Positions 47,218 through 57,827 of a DNA stretch of 64,000 bases are shown here, piece after piece; within the stretch, counting starts at the first letter, position 1; the number at the start of each line of letters is the position of its first letter. This DNA is from Adineta ricciae (taxonomy: Eukaryota > Rotifera > Eurotatoria > Adinetida > Adinetidae): positions 168,447-232,446 of the forward strand of contig CAJNOJ010000167.1 of NCBI GenBank assembly GCA_905250025.1, read 5' to 3'. The position numbers and the translations under genes were made by a program. Below the pieces are notes generated by a model. It saw only the letters and a program-made list of their open reading frames with translations, was not told where the DNA came from and did not search any database.

Positions 47218-50200
47218 TATCCTAGTTAGTAGTAATCTAAATGCTCATGCACGTCCATTTCCTACAAACCATATGAAGTCAAATCCCAACCATGCTGAAG
47301 CAAACGAAATTGTAAAAGGTGCAATGCTTCAAAAAGTCATTGATTGGGGGTTTCCTCCGAGGACTGTCAAGTATGTTAAAAAAATTATAGACGAGTGGTA
47401 CGCAGGCAAAACTATGAATGGATTACTTGATCTATGGGAAGCTAAGCTAACACCAGCCATTAGTCATCAGGCTCCACTGAATATATTGACGTACAACGTA
47501 GAAGGATGGGGTTCCAGAGATCTCGAAACTATTGAAATGATTGCTAATACTGATAGCTCTATTTGCGTTCTCACTGAGGTTGGAGAGCAATGGAACAAAG
47601 TTTCCATACCACATTTTAAAACATTTTATCAAAAAGGAACAAATTTGAAAGGTGGAGTTATTATAGCAGTTGGTAAACACCTGAAAGCCACACGAGTCGA
47701 CATAGGAATAGAAAACACAGCAATAGTAGATATAGAAGGTTTATCAGAACGAATAAGAATTATTGGCATCTATTGGCCACAATGCCAAAACAGAAATCTA
47801 AATGATCTAAAACCTTTCATAGATGAAAAAACAATAATAACAGGAGACTTTAACGCAGGAGTAGAAAGTTGGGATAGCCCAAAAACGGACGCAAGAGGTA
47901 GACAGTTAGAAAAATGGATTGAAGAAAATAATTTGATATACATACCAGGCACAAGAAACTCATCTAAACGTTCGGAAAGAAATATTGATTTTGTGTTTAC
48001 CAATATAAGCGAATTAACGGCAGAAACTTTAGAAGTAGGATCTAGTGATCATTGGCCAATAGTTACGAAAAGTGAAGACATAGGATACCAAATAACGGGA
48101 TATTTCCCAATTGTAAACTGGACAGTATATGAAATAATGTTGCAACTAATGCAAGACTTCTGGACCAAAGAACTAGCTTTGGAAACTCAAAACGTAGATA
48201 ATTGGTATAGTAACTACACCAGATTTTTAAGTGCATTAAAGAAGAGAGTAACAAACTGGAGAAAAAGAGATAAATTTCGACCCTCTCTGCCACCATATAT
48301 TATTCAAATGTTGAAGTCAGTAAGACAAGCGAGGAATAAATACTACAGGGATAAGAAAATGAACAATGGTATTGTTGACGAAGAGACCAGATTAATTCTA
48401 AGAAAAATGACTAGCAATGCAAAAAAAGAAATTGTTAAATATAAATCCGGTCGTTGGAAAACCTTTCTGTCGCAAATACAAGAAGCGCACGATGTAAATG
48501 GAAAGGCGTTTTGGTCCCATTTATCAAAAATTTATAAACCTAGAACACTTCCAATATCTAAACTACTCACAGACGTAGGCGTTAAATCGAACCAAAATGA
48601 AATAAAAGACATCCTATATGATTATTATAACGAACAAGCGAAATCGCCGGAAGTTGATCATAGAAACAACCATGATCAATACATTACCAGGGAAAGTTTG
48701 AGAATAAAGGAGGAAATAATAAAGAGTCCAAAGATGAAATTAGAACCAATCACACAAATAGAAATTAAACGACTCATAAATAAATTGAAAAATAAAAAGT
48801 CAGCAGGTTATGATGAAATATCTAATCATATGATTAAACTTCTTCCACCAGGTTATATTCAATGCTTAACATCATGTTTTAACATGTGGATTGAAGAATG
48901 CCGATTCCCTGAGGTTTGGAAAACGGCAAAGATTGTAACGTTGAATAAACTGAGAGGAGGAATCCCGCGAACCGATCAAACACGACCCATTTCCTTACTG
49001 CCAACGCACTCAAAAATATTCGAAAAAATCTTGTTAAATAGAACCAGAGAGTGGGCAGAGGGCAACCAGCTCATCCCAAACGAACAATCAGGCTTTAGAC
49101 CAGGAGGTCTCTTACCCACGCGAGTCTTATCGATCTACCAAGAGATTAAAAATAATCTAGCAGCGAATATGCCCACACTTGCTATATATGTAGATTATCA
49201 AAAAGCCTACGACAAAGTGTGGCATGATGGCTTAATAGTTAAACTTCGAGATCTAGGAATTCCCATAAACTTGCTCACGATGATTGTTTCCTGGCTAAAC
49301 TGCCGAGAAGCATATATTAATTTAGGAGAGAATAAATCAGAAAAATTTAATATTGACGTAGGACTACCACAAGGTAGTAGCTTAAGTCCATACCTTTTTA
49401 TTGTGTATCATTGCGACTTGATTAAATGTCTAGGTGCCCACTCAGGGCATCTATTTGCCGATGATTTGAGTGTGCTAGTAAGCGCACCAATTATGAAATC
49501 CCTAAGCCCTATAGTAGCGCACTTGGAAAAAGAAGGAAATAAAGTATGTAGCAGAATTGCAGAGTATGCAAAGAAGTGGAAACAGCCAATAAATGTCCAG
49601 AAATCAGTAGCTCAAATCTTCTACTCGCAAATCACGTGTCCCAGTATGACTATCCTTATGGATGGAATAAAACTAAATTTAGTTAAGGAATTTAAATATC
49701 TAGGCTTTACTTGGACCAGTAAAATGTCCTTAAAACCAACGATAGATCAATGCTTGGCAAAAGCTCAAGGAGCCCTAAATAAACTAAAATGGTTGCGAAA
49801 AGGCAGAAACATCACGGTGCCAGTCCTAAGACAATGTATGTTTGCCTACGTATTCCCGCATCTAGCGTGGATATTTCCTTTTTACCCTGTCCTACCACCA
49901 TCTCAAAGAGAAGCGCTTGATCGAAAGTTTCGAGTAGCAATCAGACTAGTTCACCACTGTCCCTACGTCTCAGCAACTGATTTACACATGGTAACGAAAG
50001 AAGAACCATTACAAGTATATGCGCAACGATTTATAAAGAAAAGATTGAGAAATATCGAACGATCGGATCTCGGTCGATCGCCCTTTTTATTCGATATTTT
50101 CTACTGGGATAAGCTCAAAAAAGAAAAGAATGATGCCCTAGGCCATTTTTTCAGATTGCGAAGAGTGAAAAGGCTGCTGAGCAGACAAGAAACAATTTTA

Positions 50201-50233
50201 ATCAAATGGATAGATTTTGCACTAGAAAAATAG
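47210..50233 (+). CDS. LINE ORF2, endonuclease and reverse transcriptase
   Basis: 1,007 residues, uninterrupted. After about 85 residues comes an apurinic-endonuclease domain: LTYNVEGWG, CVLTEVGEQW, IYWPQC, TGDFNAGVESWDS and SSDHWPIV carry the Asn, Glu, Asp-x-Asn and Ser-Asp-His positions. The reverse transcriptase (about residues 520-790) shows NKKSAGYDEI, RPISLLPTHSKIFEK, the catalytic-Asp block YVDYQKAYDKVWH, GLPQGSSLSPYLF and FADDLSVLV. The C-terminal region (LKPTIDQCLAKAQGALNKL..., FAYVFPHLAWIFPF) is typical of the group. It nicks target DNA and copies the RNA by target-primed reverse transcription. Translation probably uses termination-reinitiation at the 8-nt overlap (inference). All catalytic motifs present. 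Confidence 0.94.
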   Translation: MNSILVSSNLNAHARPFPTNHMKSNPNHAEANEIVKGAMLQKVIDWGFPPRTVKYVKKIIDEWYAGKTMNGLLDLWEAKLTPAISHQAPLNILTYNVEGWGSRDLETIEMIANTDSSICVLTEVGEQWNKVSIPHFKTFYQKGTNLKGGVIIAVGKHLKATRVDIGIENTAIVDIEGLSERIRIIGIYWPQCQNRNLNDLKPFIDEKTIITGDFNAGVESWDSPKTDARGRQLEKWIEENNLIYIPGTRNSSKRSERNIDFVFTNISELTAETLEVGSSDHWPIVTKSEDIGYQITGYFPIVNWTVYEIMLQLMQDFWTKELALETQNVDNWYSNYTRFLSALKKRVTNWRKRDKFRPSLPPYIIQMLKSVRQARNKYYRDKKMNNGIVDEETRLILRKMTSNAKKEIVKYKSGRWKTFLSQIQEAHDVNGKAFWSHLSKIYKPRTLPISKLLTDVGVKSNQNEIKDILYDYYNEQAKSPEVDHRNNHDQYITRESLRIKEEIIKSPKMKLEPITQIEIKRLINKLKNKKSAGYDEISNHMIKLLPPGYIQCLTSCFNMWIEECRFPEVWKTAKIVTLNKLRGGIPRTDQTRPISLLPTHSKIFEKILLNRTREWAEGNQLIPNEQSGFRPGGLLPTRVLSIYQEIKNNLAANMPTLAIYVDYQKAYDKVWHDGLIVKLRDLGIPINLLTMIVSWLNCREAYINLGENKSEKFNIDVGLPQGSSLSPYLFIVYHCDLIKCLGAHSGHLFADDLSVLVSAPIMKSLSPIVAHLEKEGNKVCSRIAEYAKKWKQPINVQKSVAQIFYSQITCPSMTILMDGIKLNLVKEFKYLGFTWTSKMSLKPTIDQCLAKAQGALNKLKWLRKGRNITVPVLRQCMFAYVFPHLAWIFPFYPVLPPSQREALDRKFRVAIRLVHHCPYVSATDLHMVTKEEPLQVYAQRFIKKRLRNIERSDLGRSPFLFDIFYWDKLKKEKNDALGHFFRLRRVKRLLSRQETILIKWIDFALEK

Positions 50234-50497
50234 CAAATTAAAAATACAGACCAATCAAGTTAAGGTACCCACGAATGGAGTCCCAACGCAACAAATAGAG
50301 GAGTAACCCCAATTATGACAGGATGAGACATTGCACCTTCTCTAAAGAAATTACTCTCTTTGTGTTGTCCTATCCTCTTGGTCATGCATGGTACATTTTT
50401 CCTTAATTCTTTCTTTTTCCTTCCTTTTGTTCCTATGTAAGCACCTCAGGGTGTCACATAAATAAATAACGCAAGGGAAAAAAAAAAAAAAAAAAAA

Positions 50498-50884
50498 TAT
50501 GAGAGAAACTATTCAGATGCAAACAATTAGTTTCACATTGAAAACAATTCTATAAAACAGTGAAACGAATGTTTTTCCTGCTAAAATTTCGATATTTTCT
50601 GCGTAAAAGAACATTAAAGGTAAATGTGTCACCGTGATATCCTGAAAACATGAATTTTACTTTTACTTCGAGGCTCACTGAGAAAACGTACGGAAATACC
50701 TCTTTATCTTTAAGAAGCAATGTGAAATTGAGTCAGAGTAAAAAAAAACGTGTTAAACAAAATATCGTATTCTTTCTTTTTCATTAAAAACGCAAGACGA
50801 GTCGTGTTCTTAGAGTCTAGAAAACATATAAGAAAGCATTTTCTTGTTTTTTCATTTCAGAACATCAAGTGAGATCATTGGAGA
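50498..50884. other. Intergenic before 7TM receptor
   Basis: About 390 bp after the LINE tail. No gene. A pyrimidine-rich stretch just before the start codon (50845-50861) ends in CAG and could be a 5' UTR splice acceptor. Confidence 0.45.
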
Positions 50885-52024
50885 ATGTCTAGCATTAGTC
50901 TTATCAAATATGCTGTCACTGCTCTTTATCAATATTATGGAATTCCATTATTAGTCTTTGGTTGTATTGGGAACGTTTTCAATCTTTCGATTTTTGTTCG
51001 TTCTCAATTGAAAAAGAACCCCTGTTCAACTTATTTCTTTTGCTCATCAATCGCTAATTTAAATGTCATATTCTTCGGGTTGCTCTCACGAATTCTTTCC
51101 GACGGTTTTGGTATAGATCCCAGCTCTTACAATTTAGAATATTGTCGATTTCGATATTTTATTCTTCATTCGTCAATGGTTCTTTCGTCTTGGTTTACTA
51201 TCCTTGCCACTGTAGATCGTTACTGTGTCAGTTCAAAATCTGCGCGTCGTCGACAATTGAGCAGTCTGAAAACATCACGCTTTCTCGTCTGTTCGACAAC
51301 CGCGATTGTCTTCATCTTATATTCGCATGTCTGGGGTCTATTCACAATTGAACAATTGAAAACTGGACCATCGTGTTATGCAGATGCTGGGTTTTATCGA
51401 GTCTTCTACGACTTCTTTTACTTTGCAACATTTAGTTTTACGCCACCGGTAATGATGATGATAGTTGGACTAGGAACATTCTATAATGTTCATCAATCTC
51501 ACACGCGTGTAAATCCTACCGATACGAATGCACGAAAACTTGATCAATTGAAAAAACGAGATCGTCAATTGATTAAAATGTTACTTGTTCAAGTGACTTT
51601 TACGATTTCATTGACGCTACCATTAGCAATTCAAAAGCTTTACTCCACATTTACACAAAATTTTGTCAAAAGTACTTATCAGCAAGCAGTGGAAACCTTA
51701 GTTACTCAAGTGGTTCGATTGCTGGCCTTTACAAATAACAGTATTAGTTTCTACTTGTAAGTAATTCTAGTTTTTTTGCTAGGAATACTTTGAAATGATT
51801 CGTCATCTTTCTCCTTTAAACATAGATTCACTTTATCGGGAAGTTTATACAGAAAAGAATTCTTTCAACTTCTCGATGACACAATCTGTGGGCTGCTTGG
51901 CAAAAAGCGTTCAATTCATCGGGAATCTCAAGAGTTAACCGAATCGAGAAGAAATGTACCTTCAAAAACAGTAAATGTTGTAAGAGACGTGAATCTTGCA
52001 CTGCGAAAATTATCGAACAGCTAG
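50885..52024 (+). CDS. Rhodopsin-like 7TM receptor (peptide-receptor type)
   Basis: Two exons, 50885-51756 and 51826-52024, with a 69-bp intron, giving 356 residues. Seven membrane segments are visible. TM1 has GNVFN (the conserved Asn), the end of TM3 has DRY (ATVDRYCV), a Cys before TM3 (LEYCRFRY) and one in the second outer loop (GPSCYAD) can form the usual disulfide. TM7 has NNSISFY in place of NPxxY, so Pro is replaced. The second exon encodes the end of TM7, an eighth helix (SGSLYRKEFFQLL) and the tail. The short N-terminus and overall pattern fit the large invertebrate peptide-receptor expansions. Ligand unknown; acts in the plasma membrane through G proteins. Confidence 0.9.
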
Positions 52025-52153
52025 TATATTATAAATCCAATGTTCAGGCGAGGTTATATTAACAAGATCAAACGATACAAAAGAAAAGCAAGTGTAATTA
52101 AGATAAGACTTTTAACGGTCAGTCGTAAGAGCAAAGTACACCTAGCGGAGACG
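52025..52153. other. Short spacer between convergent genes
   Basis: 129 bp between the receptor stop and the methyltransferase stop; no features seen. Confidence 0.4.
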
Positions 52154-53029
52154 TTACCGTTTTTGTCCAATGATTAGATTGTTGTTATCCCATATTTTCT
52201 GCAGTTTTACATCTAAATTTAAGCACATAAACATGTAATACAAAAGTTCTTGATCATAGACATGTTGATGTAATCCACGGTTTTCCAAGTTTTTCAGTGA
52301 GCGAGCTTTGAACGCTTCGAGATTGCCAGCAGCTTGATCTATTCCTAAATCATGCAGACGAAGTATTTCATCCAAATGCGACAGATCAGCTTCTGTAGTC
52401 TGTTTTTGATAATCCTCAATCAAATGCTCCAATCGAACGACATCACGCTTATGATCGAATGTCACCGTTTTCAATGGCAAAATAATCAAGAGCACACCAT
52501 TCGGTTTCAAAATTCTTATCCATTCGAGTAATGCTTTGAACGGATTAGCAATATGTTCGAGAACATGAGAAGCTAAAACAAAATCGTAGAATTCACTAGG
52601 AATACCTTTTAGATCGACAGCATCTCGTACATATTGTTTGCCTTTAGAGTGATTTTTCCAAACGAAATCTGAATTGTCTTTCAAATTTGATTCCCAGAGA
52701 GTATTCGCTGCGAAATTGGTCACGTCTAACCTTAATGCAGCCTCGTAGACGCCCAAAGGTGCCCATGTAAAATGCGAAGGACCACCGAGTTCAAAACCAG
52801 TTTTATTCTGGATCCAATAATTAATCATCACAGGACCGGTTACATGAACCATTGAAGAATGAAAGGAAATTTTGTGAAAGATATGACGATCATAAGATTC
52901 CAAACAAGTCTTGGAGGATGATGTCAACGAACGATAAGATGGTGCAATGGGTGGAGTTCGGTATATGTAAATACCGAGAATTATGATAATGCATATTAAT
53001 AAAATGATTAGAGATTTCGGCGATAACAT
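52154..53029 (-). CDS. Membrane-anchored SAM-dependent methyltransferase
   Basis: Single-exon frame; I take the ATG at 53029 as start (291 residues), since the upstream extension to 53047 begins with TTG. Residues about 5-24 form a hydrophobic signal anchor (LIILLICIIIILGIYIY), so the catalytic part probably faces the secretory lumen. The rest looks like a type-11 methyltransferase: ELGGPS near the N-terminal side, the acidic block DAVDLKGIP, YDFVLASHVLEHIANPFKAL and the post-motif LKPNGVLLIILP. These bind S-adenosylmethionine. Closest style is bacterial sugar or polysaccharide-linked methyltransferases, and the lack of introns fits acquisition by transfer. Substrate unknown. Confidence 0.85.
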   Translation of the reverse strand: MLSPKSLIILLICIIIILGIYIYRTPPIAPSYRSLTSSSKTCLESYDRHIFHKISFHSSMVHVTGPVMINYWIQNKTGFELGGPSHFTWAPLGVYEAALRLDVTNFAANTLWESNLKDNSDFVWKNHSKGKQYVRDAVDLKGIPSEFYDFVLASHVLEHIANPFKALLEWIRILKPNGVLLIILPLKTVTFDHKRDVVRLEHLIEDYQKQTTEADLSHLDEILRLHDLGIDQAAGNLEAFKARSLKNLENRGLHQHVYDQELLYYMFMCLNLDVKLQKIWDNNNLIIGQKR

Positions 53030-54480
53030 GGCAAACAGATTATTCAAAATATACTCCGTTATGTATAGACATATTTTGAGGGTATGAGCGGTAACAGATA
53101 TTTATTTATTAAATGCCTATTCGTTGATGTTTGATGTGTAGCAAATTCTACTTCGAGAAAAAGAGAATGCTAACAAAACAGCACTTCAGAATATTACTCC
53201 AGAATATTATTTTTTTTCTCTTTTAAAATTCATAGATGAAACTGTGCATAAGCAATGATGGGAAAAGTGTTTTCCGGCGAACGACTTTTTTTCTTTCAGA
53301 AATGTATTGTAAGACACCTTGATGGGCACGTCTTGAGATTGACGACGCCATCGGCTGATTCGTGAATACTATTATAGGAAAGAATAGAAAATTTATTAGC
53401 TTATCGACTCGTTTAGAGTATAAACAAATATTGATTTATAGAAAGATCAATTAATCATATGTAAATAATATTATCGATCATTTAATTATTGATATTCCAT
53501 AAGTAGTACTCTCTCGCAGTAACTGATTTCATTTACAGTGGCTTGCTCTCCAATTCCAGCTCCTGATGATCTCTCGGTTTGTTAATGAAATAGTTTAACT
53601 GATGATTTAGAAAAAACGTATCCGTTTTCGCCAACTTGCTAGCTTGCTACACATTTATCCAATTAAATTCTGTCCGAAACTACAACATAATTGGTATTTA
53701 GGATCGTGTTCGAAGTCGATTGATAAATGTAAATGGTGATGCCAAGTTTGTAAGTAGTTTCGTTGTATACGCAAAAATACTTTTTTTGAGCATAGTACAC
53801 TTAAATTACAAGAAATTCTAGATCTTATAATGCATTGGTACCAGGGTTTAGATTCACAAAGATCCATTAAAGTATGTATGCTCCATACGAATGGACAAGC
53901 CAATAAATTCTCTTTCCTATCAAAACCTTCACGAATCCGACGAAGATGTCGTCAAAAAGATAATTTCTATCGAACAGAATTAATTAAATTTAAAAGTTGC
54001 ACTTTATTCAAAGGAAACAACCGAAATTTACTTCTTGAGCCAGATGTAAGAACTATCCAGTTCGGCAAATACTTTGACAATTAATACTGATAATATTTCG
54101 AAAGCGACTATCAAAAGTCGTAGAACAAGACAATATTGTATCGAACTATGCCATATCTGAGTTCGTACATATCCCGCGTGAGAGAACATTCATCAATGGA
54201 GTATAGTTTACGTTTGTTAGTAACGATCATTTCAAATTCTATATATGTACGATGTGTATGTCGAAAAAAAATAACAAATAATTGATTAACGATAGTAGCG
54301 CCGAGTGAATAGAAGCGAAGAAATTATGAAGGAGGTCGAGACCTATTCGAGATTTTCGACCAATGAAAACATCGCCATGAGAATACCGTTTAAATTGGAT
54401 TCTGTTTATCATTTCATGCTTTTTATTTGATAGAGAAGATCTTTTTTCAATTGAATTTTCTAGATTTCTGTTTTAACACC
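53030..54480. other. Intergenic between divergent methyltransferase and eL30
   Basis: About 1.45 kb. Overlapping frames on both strands at 53655-54084 (82 codons minus, 84 plus) have no recognisable motif; I do not call them. The region should hold both promoters. A pyrimidine-rich stretch just upstream of 54481 would suit a ribosomal-protein transcript start. Confidence 0.45.
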
Positions 54481-54959
54481 ATGCCACAACCAAAAAAAGT
54501 CGCCGGAGTATGTGAAAAACTTTCTTGAATTCCATGGCTAAGGAAAGCTTTTTTCAATCTAGAAAAAACAAGCTGAGACCATCAATCAACGTCTCCAACT
54601 TGTTATGAAATCTGGCAAATACGTTCTCGGCTACCGTCAAACACTCAAGGCACTCCGCAACGGACAAGCTAAATTAATTCTTGTCTCAGGAAACACACCA
54701 CAAATCCGGTTTGTCTTCTGTTTCGTTTCATTCCATGCATTGACTTTCATTTTTTCATTTGCACAGCAAAAGTGAAATCGAATATTACGCTATGTTAGCT
54801 AAAACTGGTGTGCATCACTACGGAGGAAACAATATCGAATTGGGCACAGCTTGCGGCAAATATTTCCGTGTCGGTATTCTTGCTATAACTGACCCAGGTG
54901 ATTCTGACATTATCCGAACAGTACCAGGCGAACAATCGACTGCCATTGCAACAGCATAA
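54481..54959 (+). CDS. RPL30: Ribosomal protein eL30
   Basis: Exons 54481-54507, 54563-54708 and 54767-54959 join to 121 residues; introns of 55 and 58 bp. It is a component of the large cytosolic ribosomal subunit of the L7Ae/eL30 RNA-binding family. Diagnostic stretches are [54 protein letters not shown], and the C-terminal block [20 protein letters not shown] ending DPGDSDII. The length is a few residues above the usual 115, from a longer tail. The very short first exon just after the start is common in ribosomal-protein genes. Identification is firm. Confidence 0.97.
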
Positions 54960-55063
54960 GCATGACTATGGTGTGGTTGTTTTCTTTTTTGTCGTTGCAA
55001 GATTTCTATCGGTTGTTTTTGTTAACAAGAATTATGAGAAAAGATCAATAAGAAAACATCATG

Positions 55064-55069
55064 AATAAA
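55064..55069 (+). terminator. Poly(A) signal of eL30
   Basis: AATAAA about 105 bp after the stop codon, followed by an A-rich stretch. Confidence 0.65.
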
Positions 55070-56293
55070 GAAAATTAAAAAAAAAACAAACAAAACTTCA
55101 AGTGCGTGTTAATCAAGTTTCGTGGAAGCGTGGAATGAGAAATTATTCGAAATAGGTCAGAGCTACTTCTTTTTCCTATCCTGTATCTAAAATTGTTTTG
55201 AAAATTGACGTCATTATCATTGACGCTGTACCCAATTTCGTAATTAACGAAGAACAGAAGGGAATTTACGTTGTACAATGATTTGATCAGAGAATATATT
55301 TTGTGTCTGACAAAATGCGCAAAACCGTGTGGTCTTCCGAGAACTTTCTTTGTATATACTTTCTTACCCCAGAGATTCTAGATACTTCGAAAGTAGGACG
55401 TGTCATTGGCGACAACAACAACAAGAATCAACGGTCGCAAAGCAAACAAATAGCTTTCGCCCTATGTTATAGCCTTTAGCATCGCGACAGTGACATCAAT
55501 TCTATTACTCTCTATTTTTCTTATCTATTTAATCCTTGTTGTTTGCTGTACATATAACATACATATGGGCCTTTTTCATTCATCAGAATGTATTCTTTAG
55601 CGCGTACATTGTTAACTCGAGTAGACATACATAAAAAATCTCATCGACATCGCTTTCATTTTTATCTTTGTCGCTATACGGTTGCATTTTCATTTGAATA
55701 AAACAATGAAATGAATGTTAGATAATGTGGTAAGTCATAAGACCTTGTAGTTTAACATGTAATTAAAGGTATGAAGTGTTCTCCCCCTCCTCTTCTTCTT
55801 CTTCTTCTTCTTTCAACACGCCAATTGCACGCACATATGCCGGTGGCATTGATTTGGTTCCAACAGACAAAGAACAAGAATTCAATTGGTTTGTATGGAC
55901 ACTTTCTATTCTGTTTAGCGACTCTATCGCATACATTCATGATTGAGGACGAATTTAGCTAACATGTCACCTGCTATTGTTCGACGTTTTCTCTGTTTTT
56001 CCGAAATGAAATGTTTTTTTCCAAGTAGTTCATTTCGATTCCTCTTACCGAATGTATCTTCTTAGATAAGAATATATATATACTTTCTTCAATACAATAC
56101 CTGTAATTTGTTTATCATCACAGCTACACGTTCGTTTTATTCTTCGTCCTTACTATTATAAATAGTGTGACTACGACGAAAAAAATGATGATATACGTTG
56201 ATGTTTACAGGCTGTTTCTCATCATTCCAACATATTTTCTCCCGTTCTTTTCGCAACATGACTACGTGAAGAAGAACATCATCGTCTTTAAAT
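55070..56293. other. Intergenic with CTT microsatellite
   Basis: About 1.2 kb without a supported gene. A (CTT)n-type tract with flanking C-rich bases lies at about 55782-55814. Confidence 0.5.
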
Positions 56294-56982
56294 ATGATTT
56301 TATTCAAATCCAAAAAGCAGTATCAGTATAAACCATTCCAACGTCAATCCTTACTCGCCCGTTTCAAATCGTATGCTGCTTGTTGTTGTCTTGTTTTTCT
56401 TCATCAAGCTGTATGATTTTTATCTTTTGTAGAAAATATCGTCTCAAATCTGACCACTTGCCCGGAGATAGTAGTGAATACAAACGTCGTCGTCGTCGCT
56501 CGTTGTTCTCTAATATTCATCGAACATATCATTCTTTATGTTTAAGTGTCACATTGATCGTACGTTTCTTTCTGATAATCGATCGTATAATACGACGAAT
56601 CATCTCGTTTATTGAAACCATAGTTCGAATTATCGAAACTGTTCACGGATGGATACGAATGGTTCGCTCGATCTTTTCCGCCCTTCATCTTATCATTGCA
56701 CGTCTAATGGACTTAATATTCAAAATCTACCAAATCTTCTATTTACTGTCAATTCTTCTCGAGCCGTTCACTAATCGAACATTTGAAAAAATGTTTCGTT
56801 CGTTTTCACATTTTTTCTATAAATATTATTCGTCAAATGGAGCATGTTACACGTTGAAAGCTCGAACATATCATCTTCTTAACCGATTAAGAATGAAATG
56901 GAGAAAAGGCCAGATGATTGCTATTAATAATGTTATCGATGACGAGGTCTTTTACGATGCACTTAATGAAGATTATCAATGA
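56294..56982 (+). CDS. Hypothetical basic protein with long amphipathic/hydrophobic helix
   Basis: Exon 1 56294-56370, intron 56371-56432 (62 bp, GTATGC...TGTAG), exon 2 56433-56982; joined 208 residues. I do not recognise it. Visible features: a basic N-terminus with RRRRR (about residue 45), then from about residue 60 to 130 a run rich in Ile, Leu, Arg and Phe with spacing like IIRRIISFIETIVRIIETVH, which would form a long amphipathic or membrane-associated helix, then a Tyr/Phe-rich region and an acidic C-terminus. No Cys motif or signal peptide. Its neighbours, eL30 and a B-box protein, give no hint. The splice pattern is like real genes nearby, so I think it is coding. Confidence 0.65.
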
Positions 56983-57827
56983 ATTCTATATTTTTATACA
57001 TAATTTACATTTCACCCAAACAACAGAAGAAGAATATTTCTTTTTTTCTTATATCAATCAGCTTTATATATGTTTGTAAAGTGATTTTCTTTTTCTGTTA
57101 CTTTTTTTACTGTTATTTTTTTTTACTTTTTATGATCAAAAGACAAAGTCATGATACCCGAGGTGTTTTAGTTTTTCAATGATAATGTTCCGAACAAATA
57201 TATAAATCGTCGAGGAAAAAATCGCTTGTTGACTTGTTCTATCGAGAGATTCTATATGCATAGCGTACAGCATTCGGTTATGTAATGTGTAAATGGTGAG
57301 GAACGTCAATATTAGCTGAAGGAACAATCAATTAAAAAAGTACGACAATGTTGGATTGTGTTTTTATGTGAATAAGCATACAATGCGATGAGATATCAAT
57401 TACGTTGATTTGCTTCTGTTAGTGTGTATTTATCTTGACGCAAAGTATTTGTATAATGAAAGAAATGTTGCTTGCGTTTGTTGAAAAACTATATTGATAG
57501 ACTTAGACGAAGGTTTGACACCAGGTGATGATTGTCCTTGGTAGAAAAGGTAACGATGTGTTACCGGTACATTAAATTATTGATCGGTGTGCTTTGGACA
57601 GATTCAGTTGTTGATTGTTTCTTGCTGAGGTATGCAGAGACGAATGAATAGAGATCTCGTACAAGTAAAGGTGGTGATGTCGATTTTGAAATTACGAAAA
57701 AACGTGCTTTTATGGACGACGCGAGGAAGAAAAATAAATATTATGTATTTTGGCAGAAATCATGTCTGTGTTCAGATGAAATTGAAATTCCATTTAGTTT
57801 TTTTAGAAAAGTGAATTCCAATACAAA
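56983..57827. other. Intergenic before B-box gene
   Basis: T-rich run at about 57040-57130, then 700 bp with only short frames. A TTTTTTTAG acceptor-like site at about 57798-57806 may end a 5' UTR intron of the next gene. Confidence 0.45.

Larger units (their letters stand above)
45035..50497 (+). mobile_element. LINE retrotransposon, Jockey/I/CR1-like, probably near full length
   Basis: Two overlapping open frames (45106-47217 and 47210-50233), a 244-bp 3' UTR with AATAAA at 50461-50466, and a 20-A tail at 50478-50497. ORF1 is a zinc-knuckle nucleic-acid-binding protein; ORF2 has an apurinic-type endonuclease and reverse transcriptase. The 5' border is unclear because of the joint at 45034, and no target-site duplication could be matched. 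Both frames are open, so it may be recently active. Confidence 0.9.

Noticed and set aside
52154-53047. Methyltransferase start at 53047
   Set aside because: That codon is TTG; the first ATG is at 53029 and gives a normal signal anchor.
53655-54084. Overlapping 82- and 84-codon frames on opposite strands
   Set aside because: No motif, splice pattern or neighbour support on either strand.
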